Shown here: in pieces, positions 1 to 7,950 of the stretch
How positions within the stretch are numbered: position 1 is the first letter of the stretch
Layout of the letters: each line of letters begins with the position of its first letter
Assembly: GCA_016204425.1 (NCBI GenBank)
Contig: JACQKR010000059.1
Span: 1-29,223, forward strand
DNA length: 29,223 nt
Reading direction: 5' to 3'
From: Candidatus Levyibacteriota bacterium
GTDB lineage: Bacteria > Patescibacteriota > Microgenomatia > Levybacterales > UBA12049
Made by a program: the position numbers and the translations under genes
The notes under the pieces: model-generated
Databases searched by the model: none
Seen by the model: only the letters and a program-made list of their open reading frames with translations
What the model was told of the DNA's origin: nothing

Positions 1-70
1 CGATGTATCTCAGCCTACTCACAAGCATGATAAATTTATAACAATTAGACTAGAAATTTGATTGTAATAA

Positions 71-1036
71 CTATTTAACAATTTCTGCCTCTAGTTCAGG
101 GTAGAATCCGAAGGTTTGGCGGAATTTTGTGCGTATTTGCTCGATAATCGTGAGAACGTCTGCTGCCTTAGCTCCATGGACATTACTAATATAATTTGCG
201 TGTTTGTCAGTAATCATCGCGCCGCCAACTTCTGTGCCTAAAAATCCTAAGCGCTTATTCACATACCCCATCGACACTTTTCCATGCCATTTTGTCTCAA
301 CAGACTCTTTGATGTCCGGCCAGACGGCAATAATTTGCTGCACCTTCTCAGGCTCGCGAATATTCTTAAACACAGAGCCGCAGGAGGGATACTCTGTCGG
401 ATGATTGACTGTCCGGTAGTGGATTTTGTCTTGATATGTTTCCCGCGCAATTGCTACATCGACTGCGGATGCAGGTACTAATTTGAATACGCCCTTGAGG
501 ATAATGAGATTTGGGTTTTTCTTAAAAATACTGTCTCTGTAGGCAAATTGACACTGTTCCTGAATCAGCTCATGTGTCGTCAATTCCGCATTTGATAAGT
601 CAAGCACCTCAACGACTGCAACGACATCTTTCATCTCCACACCAAACGCTCCGGCGTTTCCCCGTATTGCACCTCCCACTGTACTTGGGAGTCCTCCTAA
701 AATCTCAAGTCCAAGGAATTTATTGGCGAATGAGAATTGAATCAGATCATCAAGTGTCTGTCCGGCAAAGCTTTCAATCAATCCGTCTTCCCTCAGACGA
801 ATATCTTCCTGCATGGATTTGGTCACATGAACAATTGCTCCATCAAAATCCTCGTCCGGCATGAGAAGATTCGATCCCAAACCAACGACAAGAAACCGGG
901 CAATATTTTTTTCTTTGATAAAACTGAATGCCGAAACGATATCCTCATGAGAGCTTACTTCCAAAACATATGCAGCATTGCCACCAATCCGGTAATATAG
1001 AAGATCTTGGAGTGGAAAATCCTGATGAATGGTCAT
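71..1036 (-). CDS. murB: UDP-N-acetylmuramate dehydrogenase (UDP-N-acetylenolpyruvoylglucosamine reductase)
   Basis: Cytoplasmic FAD enzyme that reduces UDP-GlcNAc-enolpyruvate to UDP-MurNAc with NADPH, the second committed step of peptidoglycan precursor synthesis. The 321-residue protein shows the MurB order of motifs: YRIGGNA near the N-terminus, VVGLGSNLL (FAD binding), GLPSTVGGAIRGNAGAFG (the FAD pyrophosphate loop), YRDS, the PSCGSVFKN segment carrying the proton-donor serine, and a C-terminal ITDKHANYISN segment followed by a helix ending in PELEAEIVK. Length is normal for the family. It starts 24 bp after the stop of the phosphoketolase on the same strand, so read-through is possible. 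A CATAAT box 10 nt before the ATG could also give a nearly leaderless local transcript. Presence of MurB implies the cell makes a peptidoglycan wall. Confidence 0.95.
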   Translation of the reverse strand: MTIHQDFPLQDLLYYRIGGNAAYVLEVSSHEDIVSAFSFIKEKNIARFLVVGLGSNLLMPDEDFDGAIVHVTKSMQEDIRLREDGLIESFAGQTLDDLIQFSFANKFLGLEILGGLPSTVGGAIRGNAGAFGVEMKDVVAVVEVLDLSNAELTTHELIQEQCQFAYRDSIFKKNPNLIILKGVFKLVPASAVDVAIARETYQDKIHYRTVNHPTEYPSCGSVFKNIREPEKVQQIIAVWPDIKESVETKWHGKVSMGYVNKRLGFLGTEVGGAMITDKHANYISNVHGAKAADVLTIIEQIRTKFRQTFGFYPELEAEIVK

Positions 1037-1060
1037 AACTTACTCTATTATGCCATAAGT

Positions 1061-3835
1061 CTAAAGCTGGGCTGACTGGAGCCTCTCATATGCGTGTCGG
1101 ATACAGAAATTTGAGACGAGCGCTAAGCCGAAATCACGAGCAAACTCTTCTGTCTCTTCACTACTCACCCCGTCTTGTAACCATACGGTTTTTATATTTC
1201 CCCGCTCAATCACTTCTTTCATATGCGGTATGACTTCATCCGGCTGGCGAAAAATATCAACAATATCAATTTGCATGGTTTTCGGAATTGCCAGCAAATT
1301 AGGATATGCCTTTTCCCCCAATGATGATTTCACATTCGGATTAACAGGAATCACCCTGAAACCTTTTGATTTCAAGTAGGATGCAACTTTGTAACTTGGC
1401 CGTTCTTTCTTATCGGACAAACCAACGATCGCAATTATTTTTGATTCCTTCAGTAGATTAAGCTTTGCAATCTCATCAGTATCAAATGTATGAGGTGTTC
1501 GCTTCTTCCACTGCCAATTTTCAATATCCACAGGATCTGCTCCATGCTCAGTAATGTAGCTTAAATGATTCGCTAAAACCGCTGTATACCGCTTAATAAG
1601 TTTTGCAGCTTTTGTTTTTTTCAAAACGTTTTGCTGCGCCATTGTACTGACAATATCTGCTGCGATATGGTAACGGCTTGTGCTGTTTCTCACTTGCATA
1701 TCGAAAGGCGTTGTCGTTCCTCCATGCTCTGTGTAACCATGTACAGAAAAACGTTTTGGATTCTCCATATCAAAAAGTATCGATTTTATCGCCTCCGGAT
1801 ATCCATGGAAATTTACAATAACCGGCTTATCATTCGTAAAGTATTTCTCTGCGTTTGGAATCTGAGGGTGGTATGCGTCTGTACAGGTACACCGTGCCGA
1901 AATTCTCATGACATTGACAAAACGGATGCGTATCTCAGGAGCTTCTGATTTCACCATATCGATTGCAGCAAGACATTCTTTCGTCATATAGTCCCCAATC
2001 CCGACAACGACGATATCGGGATTTTTATCGCTCGCAAAATGCCAGATACCAAGACCGTCTTTCTGAAGTGCTTTTGCTTCAGCAAGACTTATCCATCGAG
2101 GCTCCGGGGACTTACCAGCCACGATGGTATTCATCTGATTCTTTGAAGAAAGTACTTCTTCCAGAGAAACAAGCATGCTATTTTCATCTGCCGGAAAATA
2201 GACTTTGATAAAACAATTGTTTTTCTCCAGCATCCCGCTTATGAAACTGGGATTTTGATGTGAGTAGCCATTGTGCTCTTGCCGCCACGCAGTACTGGAA
2301 AGAATATAATTGATCGATGCGACCGTTCCCCGCCATGGCATTTGTCTTGTAACTTTAAGAAATTTTACATACTGATGCGCCATACTGCTAAAGATTTGTG
2401 CGAACGCTTCGTACGTTGCAAAAACTGCGTGTCTTCCGGTTAAAATATAGCCTTGCGCCAATCCATGAAGATTATGCTCACTCAGCATCTCCATTACCCG
2501 CCCGTTACGGGAAATATCTAAGTCCAGAGGGTGATCCGGCCAAACAAATGCCCGCTTCGTTACAGAAAATATATCATCGAGCCTATTAGAATATGTCTCG
2601 TCAGGAGACAATAAGCGAAAATTTTTCTGTTTTTCATTGCGTGCAAATACCTCGCGCAAATACACTCCTGCCATCCGCATGCTGTTTGACTGATGTTTTC
2701 CTGGCTCATCGACTTCTTTTGCCAATGCTTGCGCATTTGGAAGCGCAAGATCCTTATAGACCTTCCCGCTAAAAACATGACGATTATCGCCAATTCGCAT
2801 AGCATCACTTGGAATAAGATCAAGAATATCCTTTGTAAATCCCTGCTCTTTATCAAAAAGTTCTTCAAAATGATATGATTTTAACCATTGCTCCAGTGTC
2901 TCAAGTTCTTGCTCATCTCCCCGAACATTCGGCATAACCACCTGATGAGAAAGAATTGTCCCCTCGATCTTCTTGCCCCGAAATTCCTTAACCGTTGTCC
3001 ACCCCTTCGGTGTATCCAAAATAATCATCGGAAAACGAGGCGCAAAGACGCTTTTTTGTTTTCGAGCATTCTGCTGTATTTTGCGAATTTTCTCATAACA
3101 CTTCTCAAGCGTCATAATCATTTCTTCATACACATCTTCGCCTCTCACAAAGAACGGCTCATATCCATATCCGGTAAATAACGATGAAAGTTCCTTATCG
3201 CTCATGCGAGCAAAAATACTGGGACCGGAAATCTTGTACCCGTTGAGATGAAGAATCGGCAGCACAGCGCCATTGGTCGCCGGGTCAAAGAGTTTGTTTA
3301 TATGCCAGGAAGAGGCAAGCGGCCCGCTTTCTGCTTCCCCGTCTCCTATTATGCAGACAGCAAGAAGATCCGGATTATCAAGAACTGCGCCAAACGCAGT
3401 TGAGAGTGAGTAGCCCAGCTCTCCTCCTTCAAGAATAAGCCCGGGAGCTTCCGGACTGCTGTGGCTGGAAAACCCATACGGCCAACTGAATTGTTTTGAT
3501 ACGTAGGCAATTCCCCTCTCATCGAGTGTCGCTTCTTTATAGTATTTCCCGAGCGTTCCTTCAAGGAAAAGATTTGCCTGGAGGGCTGGAAATCCGTGCC
3601 CGGGACCAAGGACAAAAACTGTGGATTGTCTGTGTTTTTTGACAAGATAGTTAAGGTTTGCGTAGACAAAATTGATACCTGGACACGTTCCCCAATGCCC
3701 AAAGAGTCGTGGTTTTATATCGCCTGCTATTAGTGGTCTTCGTAAGAGAAAATTGTTTTGTAGATAAATCTGTGTTGCAGTCAAATAATTTGCTGCGCGG
3801 ACATACTTTTGTATACTTTGTATTGGGTCTTTCAT
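1061..3835 (-). CDS. xfp: Phosphoketolase with C-terminal CoA-binding-type domain
   Basis: Thiamine-diphosphate enzyme that splits xylulose-5-phosphate and/or fructose-6-phosphate with phosphate to give acetyl phosphate plus glyceraldehyde-3-phosphate or erythrose-4-phosphate. Visible family motifs are HWGTCPGINFVYANLN, GPGHGFPALQAN, GGELGYSLSTAFGA, the ThDP/Mg motif GDGEAESGP, and the central and C-terminal phosphoketolase blocks (PDHPLDLDISRNGRVMEMLSEHN, GYTEHGGTTTPFDMQVRN). Phosphoketolases are usually about 790-800 residues; this one has 924. The extra 127 residues (about 798-924) form a Rossmann-like CoA_binding_2-type domain: SKIIAIVGLSD, RPSYKVASYLKSKGFRVIPVNP, VDIFRQPDEV, KTVWLQDGV and a terminal NFCIRHAYERL. 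Start at 3835 is the first ATG after the greA terminator. Substrate preference cannot be read from sequence. The extra domain may sense CoA or acyl-CoA, which is inference. Confidence 0.92.
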   Translation of the reverse strand: MKDPIQSIQKYVRAANYLTATQIYLQNNFLLRRPLIAGDIKPRLFGHWGTCPGINFVYANLNYLVKKHRQSTVFVLGPGHGFPALQANLFLEGTLGKYYKEATLDERGIAYVSKQFSWPYGFSSHSSPEAPGLILEGGELGYSLSTAFGAVLDNPDLLAVCIIGDGEAESGPLASSWHINKLFDPATNGAVLPILHLNGYKISGPSIFARMSDKELSSLFTGYGYEPFFVRGEDVYEEMIMTLEKCYEKIRKIQQNARKQKSVFAPRFPMIILDTPKGWTTVKEFRGKKIEGTILSHQVVMPNVRGDEQELETLEQWLKSYHFEELFDKEQGFTKDILDLIPSDAMRIGDNRHVFSGKVYKDLALPNAQALAKEVDEPGKHQSNSMRMAGVYLREVFARNEKQKNFRLLSPDETYSNRLDDIFSVTKRAFVWPDHPLDLDISRNGRVMEMLSEHNLHGLAQGYILTGRHAVFATYEAFAQIFSSMAHQYVKFLKVTRQMPWRGTVASINYILSSTAWRQEHNGYSHQNPSFISGMLEKNNCFIKVYFPADENSMLVSLEEVLSSKNQMNTIVAGKSPEPRWISLAEAKALQKDGLGIWHFASDKNPDIVVVGIGDYMTKECLAAIDMVKSEAPEIRIRFVNVMRISARCTCTDAYHPQIPNAEKYFTNDKPVIVNFHGYPEAIKSILFDMENPKRFSVHGYTEHGGTTTPFDMQVRNSTSRYHIAADIVSTMAQQNVLKKTKAAKLIKRYTAVLANHLSYITEHGADPVDIENWQWKKRTPHTFDTDEIAKLNLLKESKIIAIVGLSDKKERPSYKVASYLKSKGFRVIPVNPNVKSSLGEKAYPNLLAIPKTMQIDIVDIFRQPDEVIPHMKEVIERGNIKTVWLQDGVSSEETEEFARDFGLALVSNFCIRHAYERLQSAQL

Positions 3836-3843
3836 ACCTGAGG

Positions 3844-3873
3844 AAAAGATGTTTCTGTTAAAGCAGAAACATC
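3844..3873 (-). terminator. Intrinsic terminator after greA
   Basis: On the minus strand a perfect 10-bp stem, GATGTTTCTG / CAGAAACATC with a six-base loop (3848-3873), is followed by TTTT (3847-3844). It begins 3 nt after the greA stop codon and ends 8 nt before the phosphoketolase ATG, so it can end the greA message and also sits in the phosphoketolase leader. Confidence 0.75.
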
Positions 3874-3876
3874 TGT

Positions 3877-4356
3877 CTATTCAACAGAAACGATTGTATA
3901 GAGAATTCTTCCGGCAGGTGCTTCCACTTCTGTTTTCTCGCCGACAGTTTTTCCAAGAAGTGCTTTTCCAAGAGGGGATTCATGAGAGATTTTCCTGGCT
4001 ACCGGATCTGCCTCCCATTCACCGACAAGCGTAAATATTTCTTTCTTCCCATCAACTTTGAGGGTTACCTTGGAACCAAGTTGCACGGTAGTTCTTCCAG
4101 ACGCCTTTGACCCTTCTTCAATGAGGATGACACTTTTGAGGAGCTCATCAAGCTCATCAATTCTGCCGTCAATAAAGGAAAGCTCCTCGCGCGCTGCAAC
4201 ATATTCGGCGTTTTCCGAAAGATCACCAAGATCGCGAGCTGCTGAAACCCGTGCCAAAATTTCAGGACGCTTTACTTTCGTCAAATCGTGGTGCTCCTTC
4301 TTTAGCTCTTCGAGTCCTTCTTTGGTTAAATACACTTTTTTGTCCATATATGCCAT
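3877..4356 (-). CDS. greA: Transcription elongation factor GreA
   Basis: Binds the secondary channel of RNA polymerase and stimulates cleavage of backtracked transcripts. The 159 residues match the family length: an N-terminal antiparallel coiled coil (about 5-80, with VYLTKEGLEELKKEH, LSENAEYVAAREELSFID) whose tip carries the acidic DLGDLSENAEY motif, then the FKBP-like C-terminal domain (VTLKVDGKKEIFTLVGEWEAD, ISHESPLGKALLGKTVGE). MAYMDKKVYLT offers two in-frame starts, at 4356 and 4347; the upstream ATG is kept. It is monocistronic by sequence: a strong promoter (4420-4448) and an attenuator-like hairpin lie upstream and an intrinsic terminator follows the stop. Confidence 0.95.
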   Translation of the reverse strand: MAYMDKKVYLTKEGLEELKKEHHDLTKVKRPEILARVSAARDLGDLSENAEYVAAREELSFIDGRIDELDELLKSVILIEEGSKASGRTTVQLGSKVTLKVDGKKEIFTLVGEWEADPVARKISHESPLGKALLGKTVGEKTEVEAPAGRILYTIVSVE

Positions 4357-4360
4357 TTAC

Positions 4361-4392
4361 AAAGAAAATCCCTCACAGATTATGTTTGAGGG
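4361..4392 (-). promoter_or_regulatory. Attenuator-like hairpin in the greA leader
   Basis: Minus strand: CCCTCA, an 11-base loop, TGAGGG (4392-4370; the stem extends by a T-A pair), followed by the T-rich run ATTTTCTTT (4369-4361), ending 4 nt before the greA ATG. It lies downstream of greA's own promoter and no other minus-strand gene ends here. It therefore looks like a leader terminator or attenuator rather than the end of another gene. No Shine-Dalgarno sequence is visible between it and the start. Confidence 0.5.
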
Positions 4393-4419
4393 AGATTCCG
4401 GTGCGTAAAGACAGAGACG

Positions 4420-4448
4420 AGTATAGTTAATAAAAATTGTTTTGTCAA
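4420..4448 (-). promoter_or_regulatory. Sigma70-type promoter of greA
   Basis: Minus strand TTGACA (4448-4443), 17-bp spacer, TATACT (4425-4420). The -35 is consensus and the -10 is one base off. Predicted start of transcription is near 4413, giving a leader of about 57 nt. The promoter lies just downstream of the CoA synthase stop codon. Confidence 0.75.
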
Positions 4449-4467
4449 TAACAAGGAGTCTTTTATT

Positions 4468-5469
4468 TCATGCCACTTTGAAGCGTGAAACGAGTGATTT
4501 GGCCTTGTCCTTGGCCTGTTCGGAGACAATCACGCGGACGCTCCCAACACCCGGCTGCCCATAGTACACTTCAAACCCGAGCGGCGACGCAAGAAGCAAT
4601 GGGAGCACGGCAAGATCCTCTTCGCCCTCAACAATAATCCCATACCGCTTATGGTCACCTCTTACGGCAAAAATACCTTGTATCGTTTCCATAAGCGCGT
4701 GTGTAATATTACCTGGAGGATTAGATACGCGGAATATTTCCTGAACCGTCGTAAAACCGAGTTCCGCGGCCGATGTGTATGTTTTTTTCCGTTCGATAAG
4801 AAAATCAACAACAGCGATAAAAGGCGTGATATGAGCATCATGAAACAATTTAGTCGTTACGTCTCCAACCGCAAGACACCTTTCTTCATTTACCTTCGCA
4901 TAAGAGAAATTGCCAGGGAGAATTTCTCCAAAGGGTTTTTTTAATTCGAGACGCACTGACTCAGGAAGTAGCAAGGTGTTTTTGAGAAATGAATCGGGCA
5001 GATACAGTCTTCCTTCACGATCAATTTCTCCTTTTCTAATCCGGGTAGATGAAACAATTTTTCTATCTTCAGCGAGGACAAATGGAACAATATGTATGGG
5101 AAGACGTTGCCTTCCTTCAGCTTCACGTTTTTTGTTGATTGCCTGCGCACCCACTTTTGACTCTTCAGTCACAAATAGAGCCTCCAGTGACTCTTGCTCC
5201 CATACCTTAGGAATATAGACATTCTCAAGAGGCGAGATATGGGCTCGCCCTCCTACTCCTTCTGCTTGTAAAAACCGAAGAACTGCTGCTTTTCGATTCT
5301 CATAGGATTCAATATGACGATTTTGCTTCACCGATTGAACATATGAGTCACTCGTAATACCGATAAAGACTTCACTACTTTGAGAAAAGACTTCTCTCAA
5401 AAATACCCTATGCCCAGCATGGAAAAGATCAAACGTGCCACCGCATCCTACCTTTTTATATCTATACAT
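4468..5469 (-). CDS. Bifunctional archaeal-type phosphopantetheine adenylyltransferase / DUF359 dephospho-CoA kinase
   Basis: Predicted to carry the last two steps of CoA synthesis on one chain (about 333 residues). Residues ~1-150 are a PPAT of the archaeal/eukaryotic type: GGTFDLFHAGH (HxGH nucleotidyl-transfer motif), IGITSDSYV, SYENRKAAVLRFL, VTEESKVGAQAINKKR, LAEDRKIVSSTRIRKGEID. Residues ~190-330 match DUF359, the family shown in Thermococcus to be a GTP-dependent dephospho-CoA kinase: CLAVGDVTT, FIAVVDFLIERKK, NPPGNIT, IIVEGEEDLAVLPLLLA, VYYGQPGVGSV. Start is set at 5469 because residues before MYRYKKVGCGGTFD are basic and unlike the family; this ATG overlaps the upstream stop by 8 nt. 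No bacterial CoaD or CoaE is visible in the window. Domain calls are firm; activity is inferred. Confidence 0.87.
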   Translation of the reverse strand: MYRYKKVGCGGTFDLFHAGHRVFLREVFSQSSEVFIGITSDSYVQSVKQNRHIESYENRKAAVLRFLQAEGVGGRAHISPLENVYIPKVWEQESLEALFVTEESKVGAQAINKKREAEGRQRLPIHIVPFVLAEDRKIVSSTRIRKGEIDREGRLYLPDSFLKNTLLLPESVRLELKKPFGEILPGNFSYAKVNEERCLAVGDVTTKLFHDAHITPFIAVVDFLIERKKTYTSAAELGFTTVQEIFRVSNPPGNITHALMETIQGIFAVRGDHKRYGIIVEGEEDLAVLPLLLASPLGFEVYYGQPGVGSVRVIVSEQAKDKAKSLVSRFKVA

Positions 5470-6367
5470 AGTATTTATTATACAGCTTATACGCCTGTAA
5501 TCTTTTTTGAAACGCTTTCTCAACCTTCTTTTGATAATCAACCGGGTGAAAGGCAAGCAGAAATTGATCTATCGTTTCAGTTGTTTTATGGCGGCGAATC
5601 AAGATCATCTGGAGTAACTTTGCAAACGGTTCAACAACCACCAGGACAGCATAAGCCGCATTCGAAAAATAATTGGTCTGCCTCTTCACAATGTGTGCCT
5701 TATTCTGTTGGATGAGCGTCTTACTGTTTGGCAAAAATTGAAAAACCCATGCATTTGCACCCACAAAACGCTCATAGGCTTTCTCTCTCTCAACAAGGGG
5801 AACCAGTTGGACGACTTCATGAGCACTGTACAGATTCTGTCTCTTCTTCGGAAGAGAAAGATCCGACTCGTCAAGAACCATATTCAAACAAATCATGTCA
5901 CGCGGATGCTGCATAAATCTCTTTCTCCTCCTTCCCAAAAAAGACAGCAGTAACAGGCAAAGCATTCTCGTTATAAAGAGCGTCTTTCGTTTTGTGATAA
6001 GAAAAAAATCGATATCGTCTTCTGTGCTTGCGTTTTCCATACTCACCCCGCCACTCACGCCAATAAGAACAACTGTTGGTATCAAAGATAGGACTTGAGC
6101 AACTCTTTTGGCAAGATGCAATTTTTCTCTACTTGGACGCAACCGATTCTCTCTTGTTTTAACAAAAATCTTACTTCTCTCTAATACATAATACCCACGT
6201 TTCTGCACAATAAGAGGAAAGAGCTGTTTCAAGCTTTGGCGCACAGTCTTTTGCAGAAGGGGAGTGTCGGCAATAAGATACCAAAACACTTCGTCTTCCC
6301 GGAGTGGGTAGTGAAAGATATCGCTATAAATAAGTGTTTTCAGAACCGATTGTTCATTTCTGCCCAT
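5462..6367 (-). CDS. Nucleotidyltransferase-fold protein of unknown role
   Basis: About 301 residues from MGRNEQSVLK. The N-terminal third looks like a winged-helix module (LKTLIYSDIFHYPLREDEVFWYL, KRGYYVLERSKIF). Then comes a polymerase-beta-type nucleotidyltransferase signature, GVSGGVSMENASTEDDIDFFLIT, with the G-S...D-I-D pattern of the catalytic core. The following segment, ITRMLCLLLLSFLG, is hydrophobic and may be a membrane-associated helix; another hydrophobic stretch (AAYAVLVVVEPFAKLLQMILI) lies near residue 240. Start at 6367 gives a 14-nt overlap with the solute-binding protein gene; a start at 6400 is possible but would overlap more. It also overlaps the CoA synthase start, so the three are probably co-transcribed. 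Substrate unknown. Confidence 0.7.
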   Translation of the reverse strand: MGRNEQSVLKTLIYSDIFHYPLREDEVFWYLIADTPLLQKTVRQSLKQLFPLIVQKRGYYVLERSKIFVKTRENRLRPSREKLHLAKRVAQVLSLIPTVVLIGVSGGVSMENASTEDDIDFFLITKRKTLFITRMLCLLLLSFLGRRRKRFMQHPRDMICLNMVLDESDLSLPKKRQNLYSAHEVVQLVPLVEREKAYERFVGANAWVFQFLPNSKTLIQQNKAHIVKRQTNYFSNAAYAVLVVVEPFAKLLQMILIRRHKTTETIDQFLLAFHPVDYQKKVEKAFQKRLQAYKLYNKYYV

Positions 6368-7826
6368 ACAGTTGTAAAACTTGTGAGACACCTTTGGCAA
6401 GGGTGTCTGTGGCAGATTGGGCAGAGGTGTTATCGCCTACAGAATTAACGGCATTTTGCAAATACTGATTCATACGAGCATTGATACCGGGATTTGTGCT
6501 GCTCTCATCATAGGTATCGCTTGAGAAATACGTTGAAACCGCGAAAGGTGCTTGTTCGACAAACGGATAGACAAGCTGGTTGCCTTTTAACGTTTGTCCA
6601 AGATCCACTCGTGCATACGGTTCTCCAAAATCTCGCGTTTTTGATGCCTCGGTAAAAAACTTCTGCTGTGTTTGTTTTTGTGCTAAAAACTTGAGGAATG
6701 CTTTTGCCTCTTTTTGATGGAGACTTTTTGCCGATATGCCATCTACCCAATAACTGGCAATTGTCAACTTTGTCTCGCCAATAAATGGCACGGGATATAC
6801 TTTAAACTGCAGCGCTTTATTCTGGGTTTTGATAGGAAAAACATCCCAGGAATACCCAAAGTACATAGCCAAATTACCCCTGGCAAAGACATCAAGCGCT
6901 TTATCCATCGATGCATCCCATGTGTTATTTGCAAAAGATGTGTAGAACTCTAATGCTTCACTCGCATTTTGCGATGTCGCTTGGATATTTTTCATGTTGG
7001 TTCCGTTCTGAATCATCAACAACGCCACGATATCCGATGCATGATTGACATTCTTATAGACTCCCATCGCCGCTCCTGAAGTTTTTATGACTCCCCCCTC
7101 ACGAACAGTTAATAATCTCGCGACTTTGTCAAAATCGTCCCAGGTTGTTGGCACCGAGTATCCGCCCTCTTCAAAAATCTGGGTATTCACAAACAAAGAC
7201 AACGTATCAATGCCAAGAGGAATACCATAAATTGCGCCATTTCGTATAAGATCGTTTTGAATCACCGGATAATATGCTTTCTTAAATTCCTGTGGAGTTA
7301 TAACGTCTTGCGAGAGAGGGAGCATGATACTTTGTTTCTGTAAAACAGGGACCCACGTATTGTGATAACGGAAAACATCAGGACCGTTGCCAAGTGGAAT
7401 ACGCGTCAAAAGCCGGTCTTTGTATTGCTTAATGTCTTGCAGGGAATAGGTTACTTTGATATTTGGATTTTGCCGTTCAAAATCACCAATAATTGTCCGC
7501 ATCACGCCCGGGTCTTCCCACAAGCCCCAATAAGTAATGGTCACTGTCTTTGCTTTTTCCTTCCCGCTAAAAAACGGCAGGATCACCCGGGTGACGAGTA
7601 AGAAAAGGAGAACGAGAACAACAAGCCCAACACCAAGCTTGATAAAAAGGCCGAGAGAAAACAGGGAACTACGAATTGGCGGTGGCGCAGAGGGAGGTGG
7701 GCTATCAAGATTGACAACCTGTGGCTCTTTCGGAATTGGCGGCATTGCTTCCTGCGAGTCCGGCTCCGCCGGACGCTGAGCATCAGGAGACGGATTAAAG
7801 ACGACATTTTCGTTATTCTCACTCAT
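6354..7826 (-). CDS. Membrane-anchored extracellular solute-binding protein (sugar ABC type)
   Basis: A 490-residue protein in three parts. Residues 1-55 are a Pro-rich, probably cytoplasmic or unstructured tail. About 57-86 form one transmembrane helix (FIKLGVGLVVLVLLFLLVTRVILPFF). From ~94 onward it is a family-1 solute-binding fold (ITYWGLWEDPGVMRTIIGDFERQNPNIKVTY, KQYKDRLLTRIPLGNGPDVFRYHN, YGIPLGIDTLSLFVNTQIFEEGG, VPTTWDDFDKVARLLT, AMYFGYSWDVF, WVDGISAKSLHQKEAKAFLKFL). Such proteins normally deliver carbohydrates to an ABC importer, but the only ABC genes in the window look like an ABC-2 exporter. Instead of a lipoprotein signal with lipobox it has an N-terminal membrane anchor. Residues 18-24 of the tail are encoded by a GC-rich palindrome also found in the helicase gene. 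Confidence 0.85.
   Translation of the reverse strand: MSENNENVVFNPSPDAQRPAEPDSQEAMPPIPKEPQVVNLDSPPPSAPPPIRSSLFSLGLFIKLGVGLVVLVLLFLLVTRVILPFFSGKEKAKTVTITYWGLWEDPGVMRTIIGDFERQNPNIKVTYSLQDIKQYKDRLLTRIPLGNGPDVFRYHNTWVPVLQKQSIMLPLSQDVITPQEFKKAYYPVIQNDLIRNGAIYGIPLGIDTLSLFVNTQIFEEGGYSVPTTWDDFDKVARLLTVREGGVIKTSGAAMGVYKNVNHASDIVALLMIQNGTNMKNIQATSQNASEALEFYTSFANNTWDASMDKALDVFARGNLAMYFGYSWDVFPIKTQNKALQFKVYPVPFIGETKLTIASYWVDGISAKSLHQKEAKAFLKFLAQKQTQQKFFTEASKTRDFGEPYARVDLGQTLKGNQLVYPFVEQAPFAVSTYFSSDTYDESSTNPGINARMNQYLQNAVNSVGDNTSAQSATDTLAKGVSQVLQLYGQK
7758..7774. repeat. GC-rich palindrome, copy 1
   Basis: GTCCGGCTCCGCCGGAC: 7-bp arms around TCC, inside the cytoplasmic tail of the solute-binding protein. 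A 16-of-17 copy lies at 15791-15807 inside the helicase gene. Confidence 0.6.
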
Positions 7827-7950
7827 AATTTCAAAGCTACTATTTTATAGTATAATACCACTACATCTGTGATCGCAATGAGCGGACGAAGTTCTGCGAA
7901 GCTCGAGTGAAGCTCGAGCGAAACGAGACGCAGACAAACGCGAATTGCAT
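7827..7950. promoter_or_regulatory. Divergent promoter region with a hairpin repeat
   Basis: Intergenic spacer between the minus-strand solute-binding protein gene and the plus-strand VanW gene. TATAAT (7851-7856) points to VanW, and the overlapping minus-strand TATACT/TATAAA faces the solute-binding protein. No clear -35 is seen for either. Between the plus-strand -10 and the VanW ATG lies a GC-rich stretch with a 7-bp hairpin, GCTCGAG (7901-7907) / CTCGAGC (7913-7919), which would sit in the VanW leader. Confidence 0.45.

Noticed and set aside
1..70. Gene end or RNA in the first 70 bases
   Set aside because: Nothing beyond AT-rich sequence downstream of murB can be supported.
5470..5556. 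29-residue basic N-terminal extension of the CoA synthase
   Set aside because: It lies wholly within the coding end of the upstream gene and is absent from the PPAT pattern; the ATG at 5469 fits the family.
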